46,353 bases of DNA, from contig JARLJJ010000209.1 of the NCBI GenBank assembly GCA_031291275.1, forward strand, positions 1 through 46,353, written 5' to 3'. This DNA comes from Formivibrio sp. (GTDB taxonomy: Bacteria > Pseudomonadota > Gammaproteobacteria > Burkholderiales > Chitinibacteraceae). The notes under the pieces were generated by a model. The model was not told where the DNA came from and ran no database searches. It saw only the letters and a program-made list of their open reading frames with translations. The stretch's first letter is position 1, and each line of letters opens with the position of its first letter. Positions 35,463 through 44,950 of the stretch are shown piece by piece. The translations under genes and the position numbers were made by a program.

Positions 35463-38174
35463 ATGACCACAACGCATACCATCCGCTCCACCTGCTGCTA
35501 CTGCGGCGTCGGCTGCGGCGTGCTGATCGAAACCGACGGCCAGAAAGTCATCGGCATCCAGGGCGACCCGCAGCACCCGGCCAACTTCGGCCGGCTGTGC
35601 ACCAAGGGCATGACCTTGCCGCTGACGGCCAGTCAGGAAGGGCGTCTGACCCAGCCGCTGCTGCGCCATAACCGCGAAGAAAAACGCCAGCCGGTGAGCT
35701 GGGATGCGGCGCTCGATCATGTCGCCGCCAAATTCGCACAGATCATCGCCGAGCACGGCCCGGATGCGGTCGCGTTCTACCTCTCGGGCCAGCTGCTGAC
35801 CGAGGATTACTACGTCTTCAACAAGCTCGCCAAGGGCCTGATCGGTACGGCCAATATCGATACCAATTCGCGCCTGTGCATGTCGAGCGCGGTGACCGGC
35901 TACAAGAAAGCTTTTGGCGTCGATGGCCCGCCCTGCAGCTATGAAGACCTCGAAATTGCCGATACCGTGCTGTTTGCCGGTTCGAACATGGCCTATGCGC
36001 ACCCGGTGCTGTTCCGCCGGTTGGAAGCCGCCAAGGCCGCGCGCCCGGAGACGCGCTGGATCGTGATCGATCCGCGTCGCACCGATACCGCCGCGCTGGC
36101 CGATCTGCATTTGGCGATCCAGCCCGGCACCGATGTGGCGCTGTTCAACGGCATGCTGCATTACCTGATCTGGGAAGACCGGCTCGATCACGAACTGATC
36201 GCGCAGCATACCGAAGGCTTTTCCGAGCTGCGCAAACTCGTGCGCGAGTACACGCCGAAAATGGCTGCTGAAATCTGCGGCATTCCCGAAGCCGATCTGG
36301 TCACGGCGGCGGAATGGTTTGCCGATGCGAAGGGCGCGCTGTCGCTGTACTGCATGGGGCTGAACCAGTCGAGCCACGGCACCGACAAGAACGTCGCGCT
36401 GATCAACTTGCATCTGGCCACCGGCCAGCTCGGCCGCCCCGGCGCAGGGCCGTTCTCGCTGACCGGCCAGCCCAATGCGATGGGCGGGCGTGAAGTCGGC
36501 GGCATGGCGACGATGCTCGCGAGCCACCGCGATCTGGAAAACACCGCGCATCGCGCCGATCTGGCAGCAGTCTGGGGCATCGATGCCAACCACCTGCCGG
36601 TGCAGCGCGGCAAGACCGCAGTCGAGCTGTTCGATGCGGTCAAGGCCGGAGAAATCAAGGCGGTGTGGATCGCCTGTACCAATCCGGCGCACTCGATGCC
36701 CGACATCGGCAGCGTGCGCGCCGCGCTGGAAACCGCTGAGCTCGTCGTGCTGCAGGAAGTGTTCAGCGACACCGACACCATGGCGTTTGCTGATGTGGTG
36801 CTGCCGGCGACGACTTGGGGCGAGAAGGAGGGCACGGTGACCAATACCGAGCGCCGCATCTCGCGCGTTCATCCGGCCGTGCCGGCGGTGGGCGAGGCGA
36901 TGGGCGACTGGTGGATTGCGACGCAGTTTGCGCAAAAACTGCAGGCCAAGCTGCAACCGCAAGCCGCAGCACTGTTCGATTTCGCCACGCCCGAGGACGT
37001 GTTCAACGACTACCGCGCGACCACCGCCGGGCGTGATCTCGACATCACTGGGCTCTCTTACGCGCTGCTCGAAGAAAGCCCCCGGCAGTGGCCTCTGCCG
37101 GCAGGCTCGAGCGAGGGAACGGCGCGGCTCTACACCGATCATGTCTACCAGACTGCATCGGGCAAGGCGCAGTTCAACGCCGTCAAATACCAGCCGGTGG
37201 CCGAGGCCGTGAGTTCGCGCTATCCGTTCCGCCTCTTGACCGGCCGCCTGCGCGACCAGTGGCACGGCATGAGCCGCACCGGGCGCGTGCCGCAACTGTT
37301 CGAGCACACGCCGGAAGCGCGTTTGGGCATGCATGCGGACGACATGAGCCGGCGCAGCCTGAAGGACGGCGACCTGGTGAAACTGGAGAGCAAGCGCGGC
37401 CAGCTGATCGTCGCGGTCGAAGCGTCGCACGAGCTGCAATCGGGCAGCGTGTTCTTGCCGATGCACTGGAACGGCCAGTTCATGCAGGCCGGCGGCGCGA
37501 ACGAAGTGACCATTGGCGCGGTCGATTCATCTTCGTTCCAGCCCGAACTCAAGCATGCGGCGGTGCGTATCGAAAAGATCGAGCTGCCGTGGACCTGCCT
37601 GATCGTGCGCGAGGGCAATGTCGAACAACTGATGCACCGGCTGCGCCCGCTCTTGGCGCGCTGCCGCTGGGCGAGCCTCTCGCTGATCGGGCGCGAGCAT
37701 CCGATGATCGCGCTGCGCGTCGCCGACCATGGTGCACCGGAGGGCTGGTTCGACGAGATCGACGAGATTCTGGATTTCGAGGCCGGTCCGAACACGCTGC
37801 ATTACCGCGATTCGCGGCGCGGCGTCGACAAGGTCGCGATGTGGTCGGACGACCAGCGCCTGATCGGGCTGAAACTCGCTGGCGAAACCGCCGCGCAAGA
37901 CTGGCTGCTGGCGCTGATGAAGCAGGGCGGGCAGTGGACTTGGCCGCGCCAATGGGTGTTCCTGCCCAATGCCACGCCGCCCAGTGGTGCGCCGGGCAAG
38001 GATCGCACCGTGTGCAACTGCTTGGGCGTGACCGAATCGGCGATCAAGGCCGAGTTCGCCAAGGGCTGCGATCTGCTTGCCGTGCAGGACAAGCTCAAGT
38101 GCGGCACCTCGTGCGGGTCGTGCATTCCGGAGCTCAAACGGTTGGCGCGAGAATCGCAAGCAGTTGCATCCTGA
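35463..38174 (+). CDS. nasA: Assimilatory nitrate reductase catalytic subunit
   Basis: Reduces nitrate to nitrite in the cytosol with a bis-MGD molybdenum cofactor. It has 903 residues. The N-terminal [4Fe-4S] cysteines are C11, C14, C18 and C46, followed by molybdopterin oxidoreductase and dinucleotide-binding domains. At about 848-895 there is a C-terminal BFD-like [2Fe-2S] domain (VCNC and KCGTSCGSC), as in Klebsiella-type NasA. The ATG at 35463 is preferred over the GTG at 35454, with GGTGAAG just upstream. No separate small electron-transfer subunit is next to it. Confidence 0.96.
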   Translation: MTTTHTIRSTCCYCGVGCGVLIETDGQKVIGIQGDPQHPANFGRLCTKGMTLPLTASQEGRLTQPLLRHNREEKRQPVSWDAALDHVAAKFAQIIAEHGPDAVAFYLSGQLLTEDYYVFNKLAKGLIGTANIDTNSRLCMSSAVTGYKKAFGVDGPPCSYEDLEIADTVLFAGSNMAYAHPVLFRRLEAAKAARPETRWIVIDPRRTDTAALADLHLAIQPGTDVALFNGMLHYLIWEDRLDHELIAQHTEGFSELRKLVREYTPKMAAEICGIPEADLVTAAEWFADAKGALSLYCMGLNQSSHGTDKNVALINLHLATGQLGRPGAGPFSLTGQPNAMGGREVGGMATMLASHRDLENTAHRADLAAVWGIDANHLPVQRGKTAVELFDAVKAGEIKAVWIACTNPAHSMPDIGSVRAALETAELVVLQEVFSDTDTMAFADVVLPATTWGEKEGTVTNTERRISRVHPAVPAVGEAMGDWWIATQFAQKLQAKLQPQAAALFDFATPEDVFNDYRATTAGRDLDITGLSYALLEESPRQWPLPAGSSEGTARLYTDHVYQTASGKAQFNAVKYQPVAEAVSSRYPFRLLTGRLRDQWHGMSRTGRVPQLFEHTPEARLGMHADDMSRRSLKDGDLVKLESKRGQLIVAVEASHELQSGSVFLPMHWNGQFMQAGGANEVTIGAVDSSSFQPELKHAAVRIEKIELPWTCLIVREGNVEQLMHRLRPLLARCRWASLSLIGREHPMIALRVADHGAPEGWFDEIDEILDFEAGPNTLHYRDSRRGVDKVAMWSDDQRLIGLKLAGETAAQDWLLALMKQGGQWTWPRQWVFLPNATPPSGAPGKDRTVCNCLGVTESAIKAEFAKGCDLLAVQDKLKCGTSCGSCIPELKRLARESQAVAS

Positions 38175-38219
38175 CAGAAGGCAGTGCAAGCTCGACGTTT
38201 TGCCTTGTGCGATTAGCAG

Positions 38220-39455
38220 ATGAAGACTTCGGATAATGAACTTTCCCAGTTGTTGCGTTTGCCCAGCTTTACCTCTTTCTGGATCGCCCGGTTGTTCACG
38301 ATCAGTGGTTACCAGATGCTGTGCGTGGCGATCGGCTGGCATTTGTACAGCATTACGGGCAGTGCGCTCGATCTCGGGATGGTCGGCCTGGTGCAGTTTC
38401 TGCCGCGGGTTTTGTTTGCGCTGATGGCAGGTGAGGTCGCTGACCGGTTTGATCGTCGTCGTGTGGCGGCGGTCAGCCAATTCCTGCAGGGCGTGTGTGC
38501 GCTGGGGCTGGTCGCCAGCGTCTGGTTGCCGGACCATGCACGGCTGATGATTTACAGCGCGTCGTTTCTGGTCGGGGTCGCAAGGACTTTCGAGTTTCCG
38601 GCCACGCAGGCCATGCTGCCGCGCGTGGTGTCTTCGTCATTGCTGCCGGCGGCGATTGCCTTGTCTTCTTCGGCGGTGCAGATTGCCACCATTGCCGCAC
38701 CGGCATTGGGCGGCTTCATGTTTGTTCTAGGGACCGTCACCGTCTACTCGATGACGGCGGCGCTGTATCTGGTGGCCTGTTTTCTGATGAGCCGCGTGCA
38801 ATTCCTCCCGCAGGAAGGTGCTCCTCCTCTGCCGCGCGCCACCGGCTGGGCTTCCTTGCTGGGCGGGATTCATTTCATCAGGAGCAAGCCGGCAGTGCTG
38901 GGCGCGATCTCGCTCGATCTGTTCGCGGTGCTGCTCGGCGGCGCTACCGCGCTGTTGCCCATCTATGCCAAGGACATCCTGCATACCGGCCCCTGGGGCT
39001 TGGGAATCTTGCGCGCCGCGCCGGCCGTGGGCGCTCTGGCGATGGGAGCGTGGCTTACACATCGGCCGATCAGGAACCGGGTCGGGAAAACCATGTTCAG
39101 CGCAGTGGCGGTCTTTGGGCTGTCGACCATTGTTTTCGGTGTCTCGACCTCGCTGCCTTTGTCGTTCGTTGCGCTGGTGGCACTGGGCGCATCCGACATG
39201 ATCAGCATGGTGATTCGCGGCTCGTTCGTGCAACTGGAAACGCCGGATGAAATGCGCGGACGGGTCAGCGCAGTGAACTCGCTGTTCATCGGCGCGTCCA
39301 ATCAACTTGGCGAGTTTGAGTCAGGAGTGGTGGCTGCGGCACTCGGTCCGGTATTGTCGGTGGTGACCGGCGGCGTGGGCACGCTGATCGTGGTGGGGCT
39401 GTGGATGAAGTGGTTTCCGCAGCTGGCCGAGCAGGACAAAATGCCCGGTACTTGA
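38220..39455 (+). CDS. MFS transporter (MFS_3, EntS-like exporter family)
   Basis: A 411-residue major facilitator with about 12 helices and the loop motif GEVADRFDRRR after helix 2. Helix packing and the C-terminal DEMRGRVSAVNSLFIGASNQLGE segment place it in the MFS_3/enterobactin-exporter group rather than the NarK nitrate/nitrite group. It starts 46 nt after nasA on the same strand and may be co-transcribed. The substrate is unknown. A weak ribosome-binding site makes the exact start uncertain. Confidence 0.85.
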   Translation: MKTSDNELSQLLRLPSFTSFWIARLFTISGYQMLCVAIGWHLYSITGSALDLGMVGLVQFLPRVLFALMAGEVADRFDRRRVAAVSQFLQGVCALGLVASVWLPDHARLMIYSASFLVGVARTFEFPATQAMLPRVVSSSLLPAAIALSSSAVQIATIAAPALGGFMFVLGTVTVYSMTAALYLVACFLMSRVQFLPQEGAPPLPRATGWASLLGGIHFIRSKPAVLGAISLDLFAVLLGGATALLPIYAKDILHTGPWGLGILRAAPAVGALAMGAWLTHRPIRNRVGKTMFSAVAVFGLSTIVFGVSTSLPLSFVALVALGASDMISMVIRGSFVQLETPDEMRGRVSAVNSLFIGASNQLGEFESGVVAAALGPVLSVVTGGVGTLIVVGLWMKWFPQLAEQDKMPGT

Positions 39456-39459
39456 AGCC

Positions 39460-39625
39460 CATCTCGTTAGGCGGCTGCGCTTGCGCATCTCGCAATCCCA
39501 CGGGGATTTGCTGCGCGGCATCGGGCGGTGCTCGCAATCCTCATGGACTGTGTGTCCACTCCGGTTGCTGCGCTCCGTCCTCCTGCAATCTGCTTTGGCT
39601 CGCTCGCCTACCGGGATAGGCTCTT
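39460..39625. repeat. Palindrome-rich intergenic repeat upstream of moaA
   Basis: Three short palindromes, ATCCCACGGGGAT (39499-39511), TGGACTGTGTGTCCA (39544-39558) and CCTACCGGGATAGG (39607-39620), alternate with GCTGCGC-type phrases across a region of about 165 bp with no gene. It resembles dispersed mosaic repeats of betaproteobacteria; the family is not named. Confidence 0.5.
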
Positions 39626-39657
39626 ATTCACAACTGAAGACGTAATTCGAGGGATTG

Positions 39658-40641
39658 ATGAACCCCAGCCTGATCGACCCTTTTGGCAGACGCATCGACT
39701 ACGTGCGCGTATCTGTTACTGATCGCTGCGATCTGCGCTGCAGTTATTGTCTTCCCAAGGGAGTGGATGGCTTTGAATCGCCTTCCCACTGGTTAAGTTT
39801 TGACGAAATTACCCGGTTGATGACCGCGTTTTCCGCACTCGGCACGCGCCGGATTCGCCTGACCGGCGGCGAGCCGCTCACGCGCAAGCATCTGGCAGAA
39901 CTGGTCGGCAACCTGGCCGTGCTGCCGGGTGTCGAGGACATCTCGCTCTCGACCAATGCCACCTTGCTTGCCGCACAGGCTGCCGATCTGAAAGCAGCGG
40001 GTTTGCAGCGCCTGAATATCAGTCTGGATACACTCGATCGCGAGAAATTCGCCCGTATCGTCGGGCGCGATGTGTTGCCGCAGGTACTCGCCGGGATCGC
40101 TGCTGCACAGTTGGCCGGGTTCAAACGCATCAAGCTCAACGCCGTTGCCTTGCCGGATACTGCGCCGGCCGAGATCGAGGCGCTGTTTACCTATGCCATC
40201 GAAAATGAACTGACCTTGCGACTGATTGAACCGATGCCGATGGGCGATACCGGACGTACATCCTGTGGAACCGGATTGGAAAAATTGCGCCTTGATCTTG
40301 CCGACAAGTTCGGGCTGGTGCCGAGTGCCGACGAGTTGGGTGGCGGGCCTGCTCGTTACTGGAAGACGGCAGATGGCCGCACGCACATCGGTTTTATCAC
40401 GCCGATGTCGCAACATTTCTGCGCGACCTGCAATCGCGTGCGTCTGACGGTGGAAGGTGCGTTGTACTTATGCCTGGGACAGGAAGACAAGATGGAATTT
40501 CGTGACTTGCTGCGCCGTGGTGCCAGCCCGGAGGAGTTGCAAAGTGCGATCCATGCCGCGATTGCCATCAAGCCCGAGCGTCACGAGTTCGTCGAGAATC
40601 CTGCCAAACTGATCCGCTTCATGGCCCGCACAGGGGGCTGA
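39658..40641 (+). CDS. moaA: GTP 3',8-cyclase
   Basis: A radical SAM enzyme for the first step of molybdenum cofactor synthesis. It has 327 residues from the ATG with a GAGGG site. The SAM-cluster cysteines are C24, C28 and C31, followed by LTGGEPL. The second cluster has a CATCNRVRLT segment plus a further Cys. The chain ends in the GG pair required in MoaA. The cofactor made here is needed by NasA. Confidence 0.97.
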   Translation: MNPSLIDPFGRRIDYVRVSVTDRCDLRCSYCLPKGVDGFESPSHWLSFDEITRLMTAFSALGTRRIRLTGGEPLTRKHLAELVGNLAVLPGVEDISLSTNATLLAAQAADLKAAGLQRLNISLDTLDREKFARIVGRDVLPQVLAGIAAAQLAGFKRIKLNAVALPDTAPAEIEALFTYAIENELTLRLIEPMPMGDTGRTSCGTGLEKLRLDLADKFGLVPSADELGGGPARYWKTADGRTHIGFITPMSQHFCATCNRVRLTVEGALYLCLGQEDKMEFRDLLRRGASPEELQSAIHAAIAIKPERHEFVENPAKLIRFMARTGG

Positions 40642-40660
40642 GCCAGGTTTTAACTGTCGC

Positions 40661-41710
40661 TCAACGGAGTACCGACCAGCGCCATGCCAGGCTTTCTGTT
40701 GCCGATTGCAGGTTGTTGCGGCCCGATTGTTTGGCGCGATAGAGCGCTGAGTCGGCTTGCCGAACCAGGTATTCAGGAAGGTGTTGCCTGGGCGGCACCA
40801 GACTGGATACGCCGAGACTGACGGTGACGATACCCAGGGGTGTGTCCTCGTGCGGTAGTGCCAGTGTCCAGATTTCATGCTGGATGTGGCGGGCGGTTTC
40901 CAGCGCGGCATGACCGCTGGTATTGGGTAGCAACAAGACAAATTCCTCGCCGCCGTAGCGTGCGACGAGCTCACCGGCACGCCGTCCCGATTGTGCCAAA
41001 ATTTGCGCGAGTGTCTGCAGGCAGTTATCTCCAGCCAGATGACCATATTGGTCGTTGAAATGCTTGAAGAGATCGACGTCGATCATGATCAGGGCCAAAG
41101 GCGTGCCCGTGCGCTGTCCCCGTTGCCATTCTTGCTTGAGCGTGCGGTCGAAGCTGCGCCGGTTGGCGATACCGGTCAGTGCATCGGTGTAGCTCAGAAC
41201 CTCCAGTTTTTTATTTGCGTTTTCCAATTCCCGAGTGCGATCTACAACCAGCGATTCAAGTTCGCGGTTGCGCTCATGCAAACCCTGGATCGGGTAAACC
41301 TCGCCATCCTGGACCATGTGGTAGGGAATGGAGATACCGCTATGGACAATCATCCAGCCCGCGTCTTCAAGCTGAAAAATCAGCACCAAGCGTGCTGTTT
41401 CCCGCGCGAGGACATGATCGGGAATCGGCAGATGAATTCGGAAAAACGAGGTGACGACGACGATCTCTTCGCTGAGATCCTGCATCGCAATATCCAGCAT
41501 CTCGATATGGATTCGACCAGGGACTTGCGAGAAATCCTGCCGGGTGATTTTTACCCACTCATCCTTGTTTTTGACAAGGAAATTGCCACCCCCAGTGTAA
41601 CCACTGAAATTTTCACTAAAACGTGCCGTCAGTCGATCGTCGCGCGATGCGTACATCTCGATGTATTCATCGAACAGGGCACGGATCAGGTTTTGGCGTT
41701 CCGCTTGCAT
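40661..41710 (-). CDS. NTF2/SnoaL-like domain diguanylate cyclase
   Basis: 349 residues. The N-terminal 150 residues form an NTF2-like (SnoaL-type) alpha+beta barrel fold, an unusual sensor in front of GGDEF. A short coiled coil (about 160-180) leads to the GGDEF domain, with DALTGIANRR and the active GGEEF. The inhibitory RxxD site is RAGE, so product feedback is probably lost. It has no transmembrane helix. It lies convergent to moaA with a 19-bp gap. The ligand of the NTF2-like domain is unknown. Confidence 0.9.
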   Translation of the reverse strand: MQAERQNLIRALFDEYIEMYASRDDRLTARFSENFSGYTGGGNFLVKNKDEWVKITRQDFSQVPGRIHIEMLDIAMQDLSEEIVVVTSFFRIHLPIPDHVLARETARLVLIFQLEDAGWMIVHSGISIPYHMVQDGEVYPIQGLHERNRELESLVVDRTRELENANKKLEVLSYTDALTGIANRRSFDRTLKQEWQRGQRTGTPLALIMIDVDLFKHFNDQYGHLAGDNCLQTLAQILAQSGRRAGELVARYGGEEFVLLLPNTSGHAALETARHIQHEIWTLALPHEDTPLGIVTVSLGVSSLVPPRQHLPEYLVRQADSALYRAKQSGRNNLQSATESLAWRWSVLR

Positions 41711-42047
41711 GGGGTTTGCCCTCGTCGGGAGGCATCAAATACATGTTAAATAAGTAACAATTGTAATTCGACACCGGTTCGCCGGGGAAATTTCCGTTTT
41801 CGGTGCAGGGATAACTTTACCACCTTACAACCCAAGCTTGCATGAAGATGCAATAGCATCGCTTGATTCGCCGGGTGAGGATGTATGGGCAGAGGATTTA
41901 ATTGGAATCGGTATAGGTGGCTGGTGGATTGTCAGTTTGGGATAAAGTTTGTTTCCTGGATGGTCGCTGTTTGCCGCAATTGACCGTTGAGATTCGCCGG
42001 CACAGACTCTTCTGCTTGCGTGAGCCTGAAATTCACGTGTCCCGAGA

Positions 42048-43307
42048 ATGGTTTTCATGTTTTTGCCCCGGTTTGTCTCCCGTCGTTTATTACGTATTTT
42101 TCCTTCGAGCTCGCTTTGGCGTGGCAACGATTTTCGCAAGCTGTTTTATGCCACCACGCTGATTTTTCTGGGCACCGCCGTTTCGCAGATGGCGCTTCCG
42201 CTGACGGCGATTCAATTGTTGGGTGCCGGGGCCAGTCAAATGGGGATTCTGGCAGCCTGTCAGTTGTTGCCGTTTGTGACGGTGGGATTGCCGGCCGGTG
42301 TATGGATCGATCGTAGCAGCAAGAAAAAGCTGGCCGCGGCGTTCGATGTCTCTTCTGCTTGTGCGCTGGCACTGGTGCCGCTCGGGGCCTGGTTCGGTTT
42401 TTTGTCGATGCCGATCCTGTACCTGGTTGGTTTTATGGTGTCGACGACGGAAGCGATTGGCGGTTCGGCGGTGCAGGTATTTATCACCCAACTGGTCGGC
42501 CGGGATCAGTTGGTCAGTGCCAACAGCAAACTGGCTGCAGGATCGTCGATTGCCATGGTGGTGGGTCCGGCCTTGGCCGCCGTGCTGGTTTCCCTGCTGG
42601 GGGCACCGTTTGCCGTGTTGATCAATGTACTGGGGTTCGCCGGCTCGGCCTTTTTTGTCAGCCGTATCGCTTTCCGTGAACCCGCGCCAAAACCTTCAGT
42701 TGTGCCGTTTTGGCAGCAGATGCGCGAGGGCTTGGTATTCGTCTGGCGGTCCCCCATGTTGCGTGGTTTGGTGACGGTCGTTGCGGTCTGGATCATGTTG
42801 GCCGATAGCTTCAAAGCCTTGTACGTACTGCACGCTGCGCACAATTTATTACTGGCTCCCGGCGGTATTGCCTTGATCAATACGCTGGCGGCGTTGGGTG
42901 GGTTGGCCGGTGCGCCATTGGCGCATGCGCTGGCAAGGCGCCTTGGGATCCGTAACGCGCTACTCTCTGGCGTGGTGCTGGCTGCCTGTGGCATCCTGGC
43001 TTTTACCCTGCCGAATGCCACAATGGCTGGCGTGGCGGTCTGGAGTGGCTTGGCGCTGATGTTTTTCGACTGTGGTGCGGCGATTTATGTGATCAACTAT
43101 CTGACCTTGCGCCAGACCGTTACGCCGGATGCCCTGCTCGGGCGCATGGTCACCTCGATGCGTTTTATCACGATTTTGCCTGGCCCATTGGGTGCAATAG
43201 CGATTGGGCGTACCGGGGATAACTTTGGCTTGGTGCCGACCTTTGTGGGTATCGGGATTGCATTGTTGCTGGTGGCACTGGTTGGCACGCGCTGCTTGCC
43301 AAAATAA
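42048..43307 (+). CDS. MFS transporter (MFS_3 family)
   Basis: A 419-residue major facilitator with about 12 helices, related to the MFS_3 exporters. The loop after helix 2 reads VWIDRSSKKKL. The start may be 42048 or 42057. The 337-bp region upstream (41711-42047) shows no gene and probably holds divergent promoters for this gene and the GGDEF gene. It is followed after 13 bp by a SirB-family gene, so the two are likely co-transcribed. The substrate is unknown. Confidence 0.83.
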   Translation: MVFMFLPRFVSRRLLRIFPSSSLWRGNDFRKLFYATTLIFLGTAVSQMALPLTAIQLLGAGASQMGILAACQLLPFVTVGLPAGVWIDRSSKKKLAAAFDVSSACALALVPLGAWFGFLSMPILYLVGFMVSTTEAIGGSAVQVFITQLVGRDQLVSANSKLAAGSSIAMVVGPALAAVLVSLLGAPFAVLINVLGFAGSAFFVSRIAFREPAPKPSVVPFWQQMREGLVFVWRSPMLRGLVTVVAVWIMLADSFKALYVLHAAHNLLLAPGGIALINTLAALGGLAGAPLAHALARRLGIRNALLSGVVLAACGILAFTLPNATMAGVAVWSGLALMFFDCGAAIYVINYLTLRQTVTPDALLGRMVTSMRFITILPGPLGAIAIGRTGDNFGLVPTFVGIGIALLLVALVGTRCLPK

Positions 43308-43320
43308 ACGGAGAGACACG

Positions 43321-43698
43321 ATGGATTATCTGATGATCAAGCACGCCCATGTCGGGTTTGTCGGTTTTTCTATTACGCTGTTTACCTTGCGCGGCATCAT
43401 GCAGTTTTCAGGTATCGACTGGCGTCGCTGGCGACTGCTGAAAATCCTGCCGCACCTGAACGATACGCTGCTGCTCTGCGCCGCTGTCTGGCTGGCTGTC
43501 ACGAGCCACCAGTATCCGTTTGTCGCGCCCTGGCTCACGGCCAAAGTTTTCGGTTTATTGGCGTATATTGGATTTGGGATGCTGGCTTTGCGCCGGCAAG
43601 CGCCGTTGAACGTGCCCGCGTTTATCGCGGCGCTGGCTTCGGTGGCCTATGTGGTGCTGGTGGCGATTTCCCGTTCACCGACACTTGGCCTGGCTTGA
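43321..43698 (+). CDS. SirB-family inner-membrane protein
   Basis: 125 residues with four hydrophobic helices and almost no soluble part, typical of the SirB2/YchQ family. The conserved start KHAHVGFVGFSITLFTLRG and the central HLNDTLLL match that family. A GGAG site precedes the ATG. It is 13 bp after the MFS gene. The function is not established. Confidence 0.85.
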   Translation: MDYLMIKHAHVGFVGFSITLFTLRGIMQFSGIDWRRWRLLKILPHLNDTLLLCAAVWLAVTSHQYPFVAPWLTAKVFGLLAYIGFGMLALRRQAPLNVPAFIAALASVAYVVLVAISRSPTLGLA

Positions 43699-43761
43699 AG
43701 GCGGGCACCTCATGCCCATCCTTCTTGTCCCACGCACATAACCATAACACTGGAGAAAACG

Positions 43762-44373
43762 ATGAAGCTTTATTACTCCCCCGCCGCCTGTTCGCTTTCG
43801 CCGCATATCGTGCTGATCGAATCTGGTCTTCCTTTTGAGCTCGAAAAGGTGAACCTGCATGAAACGCCGCACCGCACTGAATCTGGCGTAGCGTTTGCTT
43901 CGATCAATCCCAAGGGCTACGTGCCTGCGCTGCAACTTGATGACGGCGATGTGCTGACTGAGGGTGTCGCGATCGTGCAGTACCTTGCCGACCAGGTGCC
44001 GGGAAAATGCTTGGCGCCGGCCAATGGCACATTGGCACGCTATCATCTGCAGGAGTGGCTGAACTTCATTGCCACCGAGATTCACAAAGGATTCGGTCCG
44101 TTGTGGAATGCCGCCAACTCGCCCGAAGTCAAGGATGCTGCTTGGGCGAAACTGGCGGGGCGCATCGACTGGCTGGTGGCGCAACTGGGCGACAGGGATT
44201 ATTTGCTGGGTGATTTCTGCGTTGCAGATGCCTATGTGTTTACCTGTTTGCGTTGGTCCAACTATCTGGAGCGTTCACTGGAAGGCTGGCCCAAATTGAC
44301 GGCTTATTTGGCTCGCGTCGAGGCGCGTCCGGCGGTGCAACGGGCCATGAAGGAAGAAGGCTTGCTGGGCTGA
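43762..44373 (+). CDS. Beta-class glutathione S-transferase
   Basis: 203 residues with a thioredoxin-like N-terminal domain and an all-helical C-terminal domain. [11 protein letters not shown] gives the beta-class catalytic Cys10, and the glutathione-binding cis-Pro lies in KGYVPAL. Cytosolic detoxification or thiol chemistry is expected; the substrate is unknown. A GGAG site precedes the ATG. Confidence 0.92.
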   Translation: MKLYYSPAACSLSPHIVLIESGLPFELEKVNLHETPHRTESGVAFASINPKGYVPALQLDDGDVLTEGVAIVQYLADQVPGKCLAPANGTLARYHLQEWLNFIATEIHKGFGPLWNAANSPEVKDAAWAKLAGRIDWLVAQLGDRDYLLGDFCVADAYVFTCLRWSNYLERSLEGWPKLTAYLARVEARPAVQRAMKEEGLLG

Positions 44374-44455
44374 TCCCATTTTGCTTGATCCGGACAGGTT
44401 TGTCGGGCGCGAGCCAATGCGTACAATGGGGCATTCCTCAGTCGGGTTTGGGCAA

Positions 44456-44950
44456 ATGGGCAAGGTTTTTGGCATCGTTGGTTATTCCGGTAGTGGCAAG
44501 ACCACGCTGATCGAGCGGCTGTTGCCGGAATTCGCCCGGTTGGGTCGCACGGTCAATGTCATCAAGCATTCGCACCACGATCTGGAGCTGGAACCGCCAG
44601 CCAAGGACAGTGCCCGGTTTCGCGCTGCCGGCGCGGCAGAAGTGCTGGTGGCGTCGCCTTACCGTTTCGCCATCGTGCACGAATTGCATGGCGCGCCTGA
44701 ACCCACGCTGGCCGAGCAACTGGCGAGGCTGGCGCCCGCTGATCTGACGTTGGTGGAAGGCTTCAAACGCGAAGCGATCCCCAAGCTGGAAGTCTGGCGC
44801 GCCGAAACCGGTAAACCTTCGCTGGCGCAGGTTGATCCGCATATCGTGGCGGTGGCGAGTACTGCCAGGCTTGATTTGTCGGTGCCCTGTCTAGATCTCG
44901 ACCAACCTGCGGCAATCGCCGCTTATATCTTGGATTATCTGGAAAAATGA
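44456..44950 (+). CDS. mobB: Molybdopterin-guanine dinucleotide biosynthesis adaptor protein
   Basis: A P-loop protein that assists MobA in making MGD. The ATG at 44456 gives 164 residues, the usual length; the P-loop GYSGSGKTT begins at residue 9. NVIKHSHHD follows, and [14 protein letters not shown] is typical of MobB. Upstream in-frame starts would add a non-homologous tail. Its stop overlaps moeA as ATGA. Confidence 0.95.
   Translation: MGKVFGIVGYSGSGKTTLIERLLPEFARLGRTVNVIKHSHHDLELEPPAKDSARFRAAGAAEVLVASPYRFAIVHELHGAPEPTLAEQLARLAPADLTLVEGFKREAIPKLEVWRAETGKPSLAQVDPHIVAVASTARLDLSVPCLDLDQPAAIAAYILDYLEK

Noticed and set aside
35448-37466. 672-codon open frame on the minus strand
   Set aside because: Antisense shadow of nasA with no recognisable domain and Arg/His-rich low-complexity composition.
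41825-42139. 104-codon minus-strand frame before the second MFS gene
   Set aside because: No homology pattern or ribosome-binding site, and it overlaps the start of the MFS gene.
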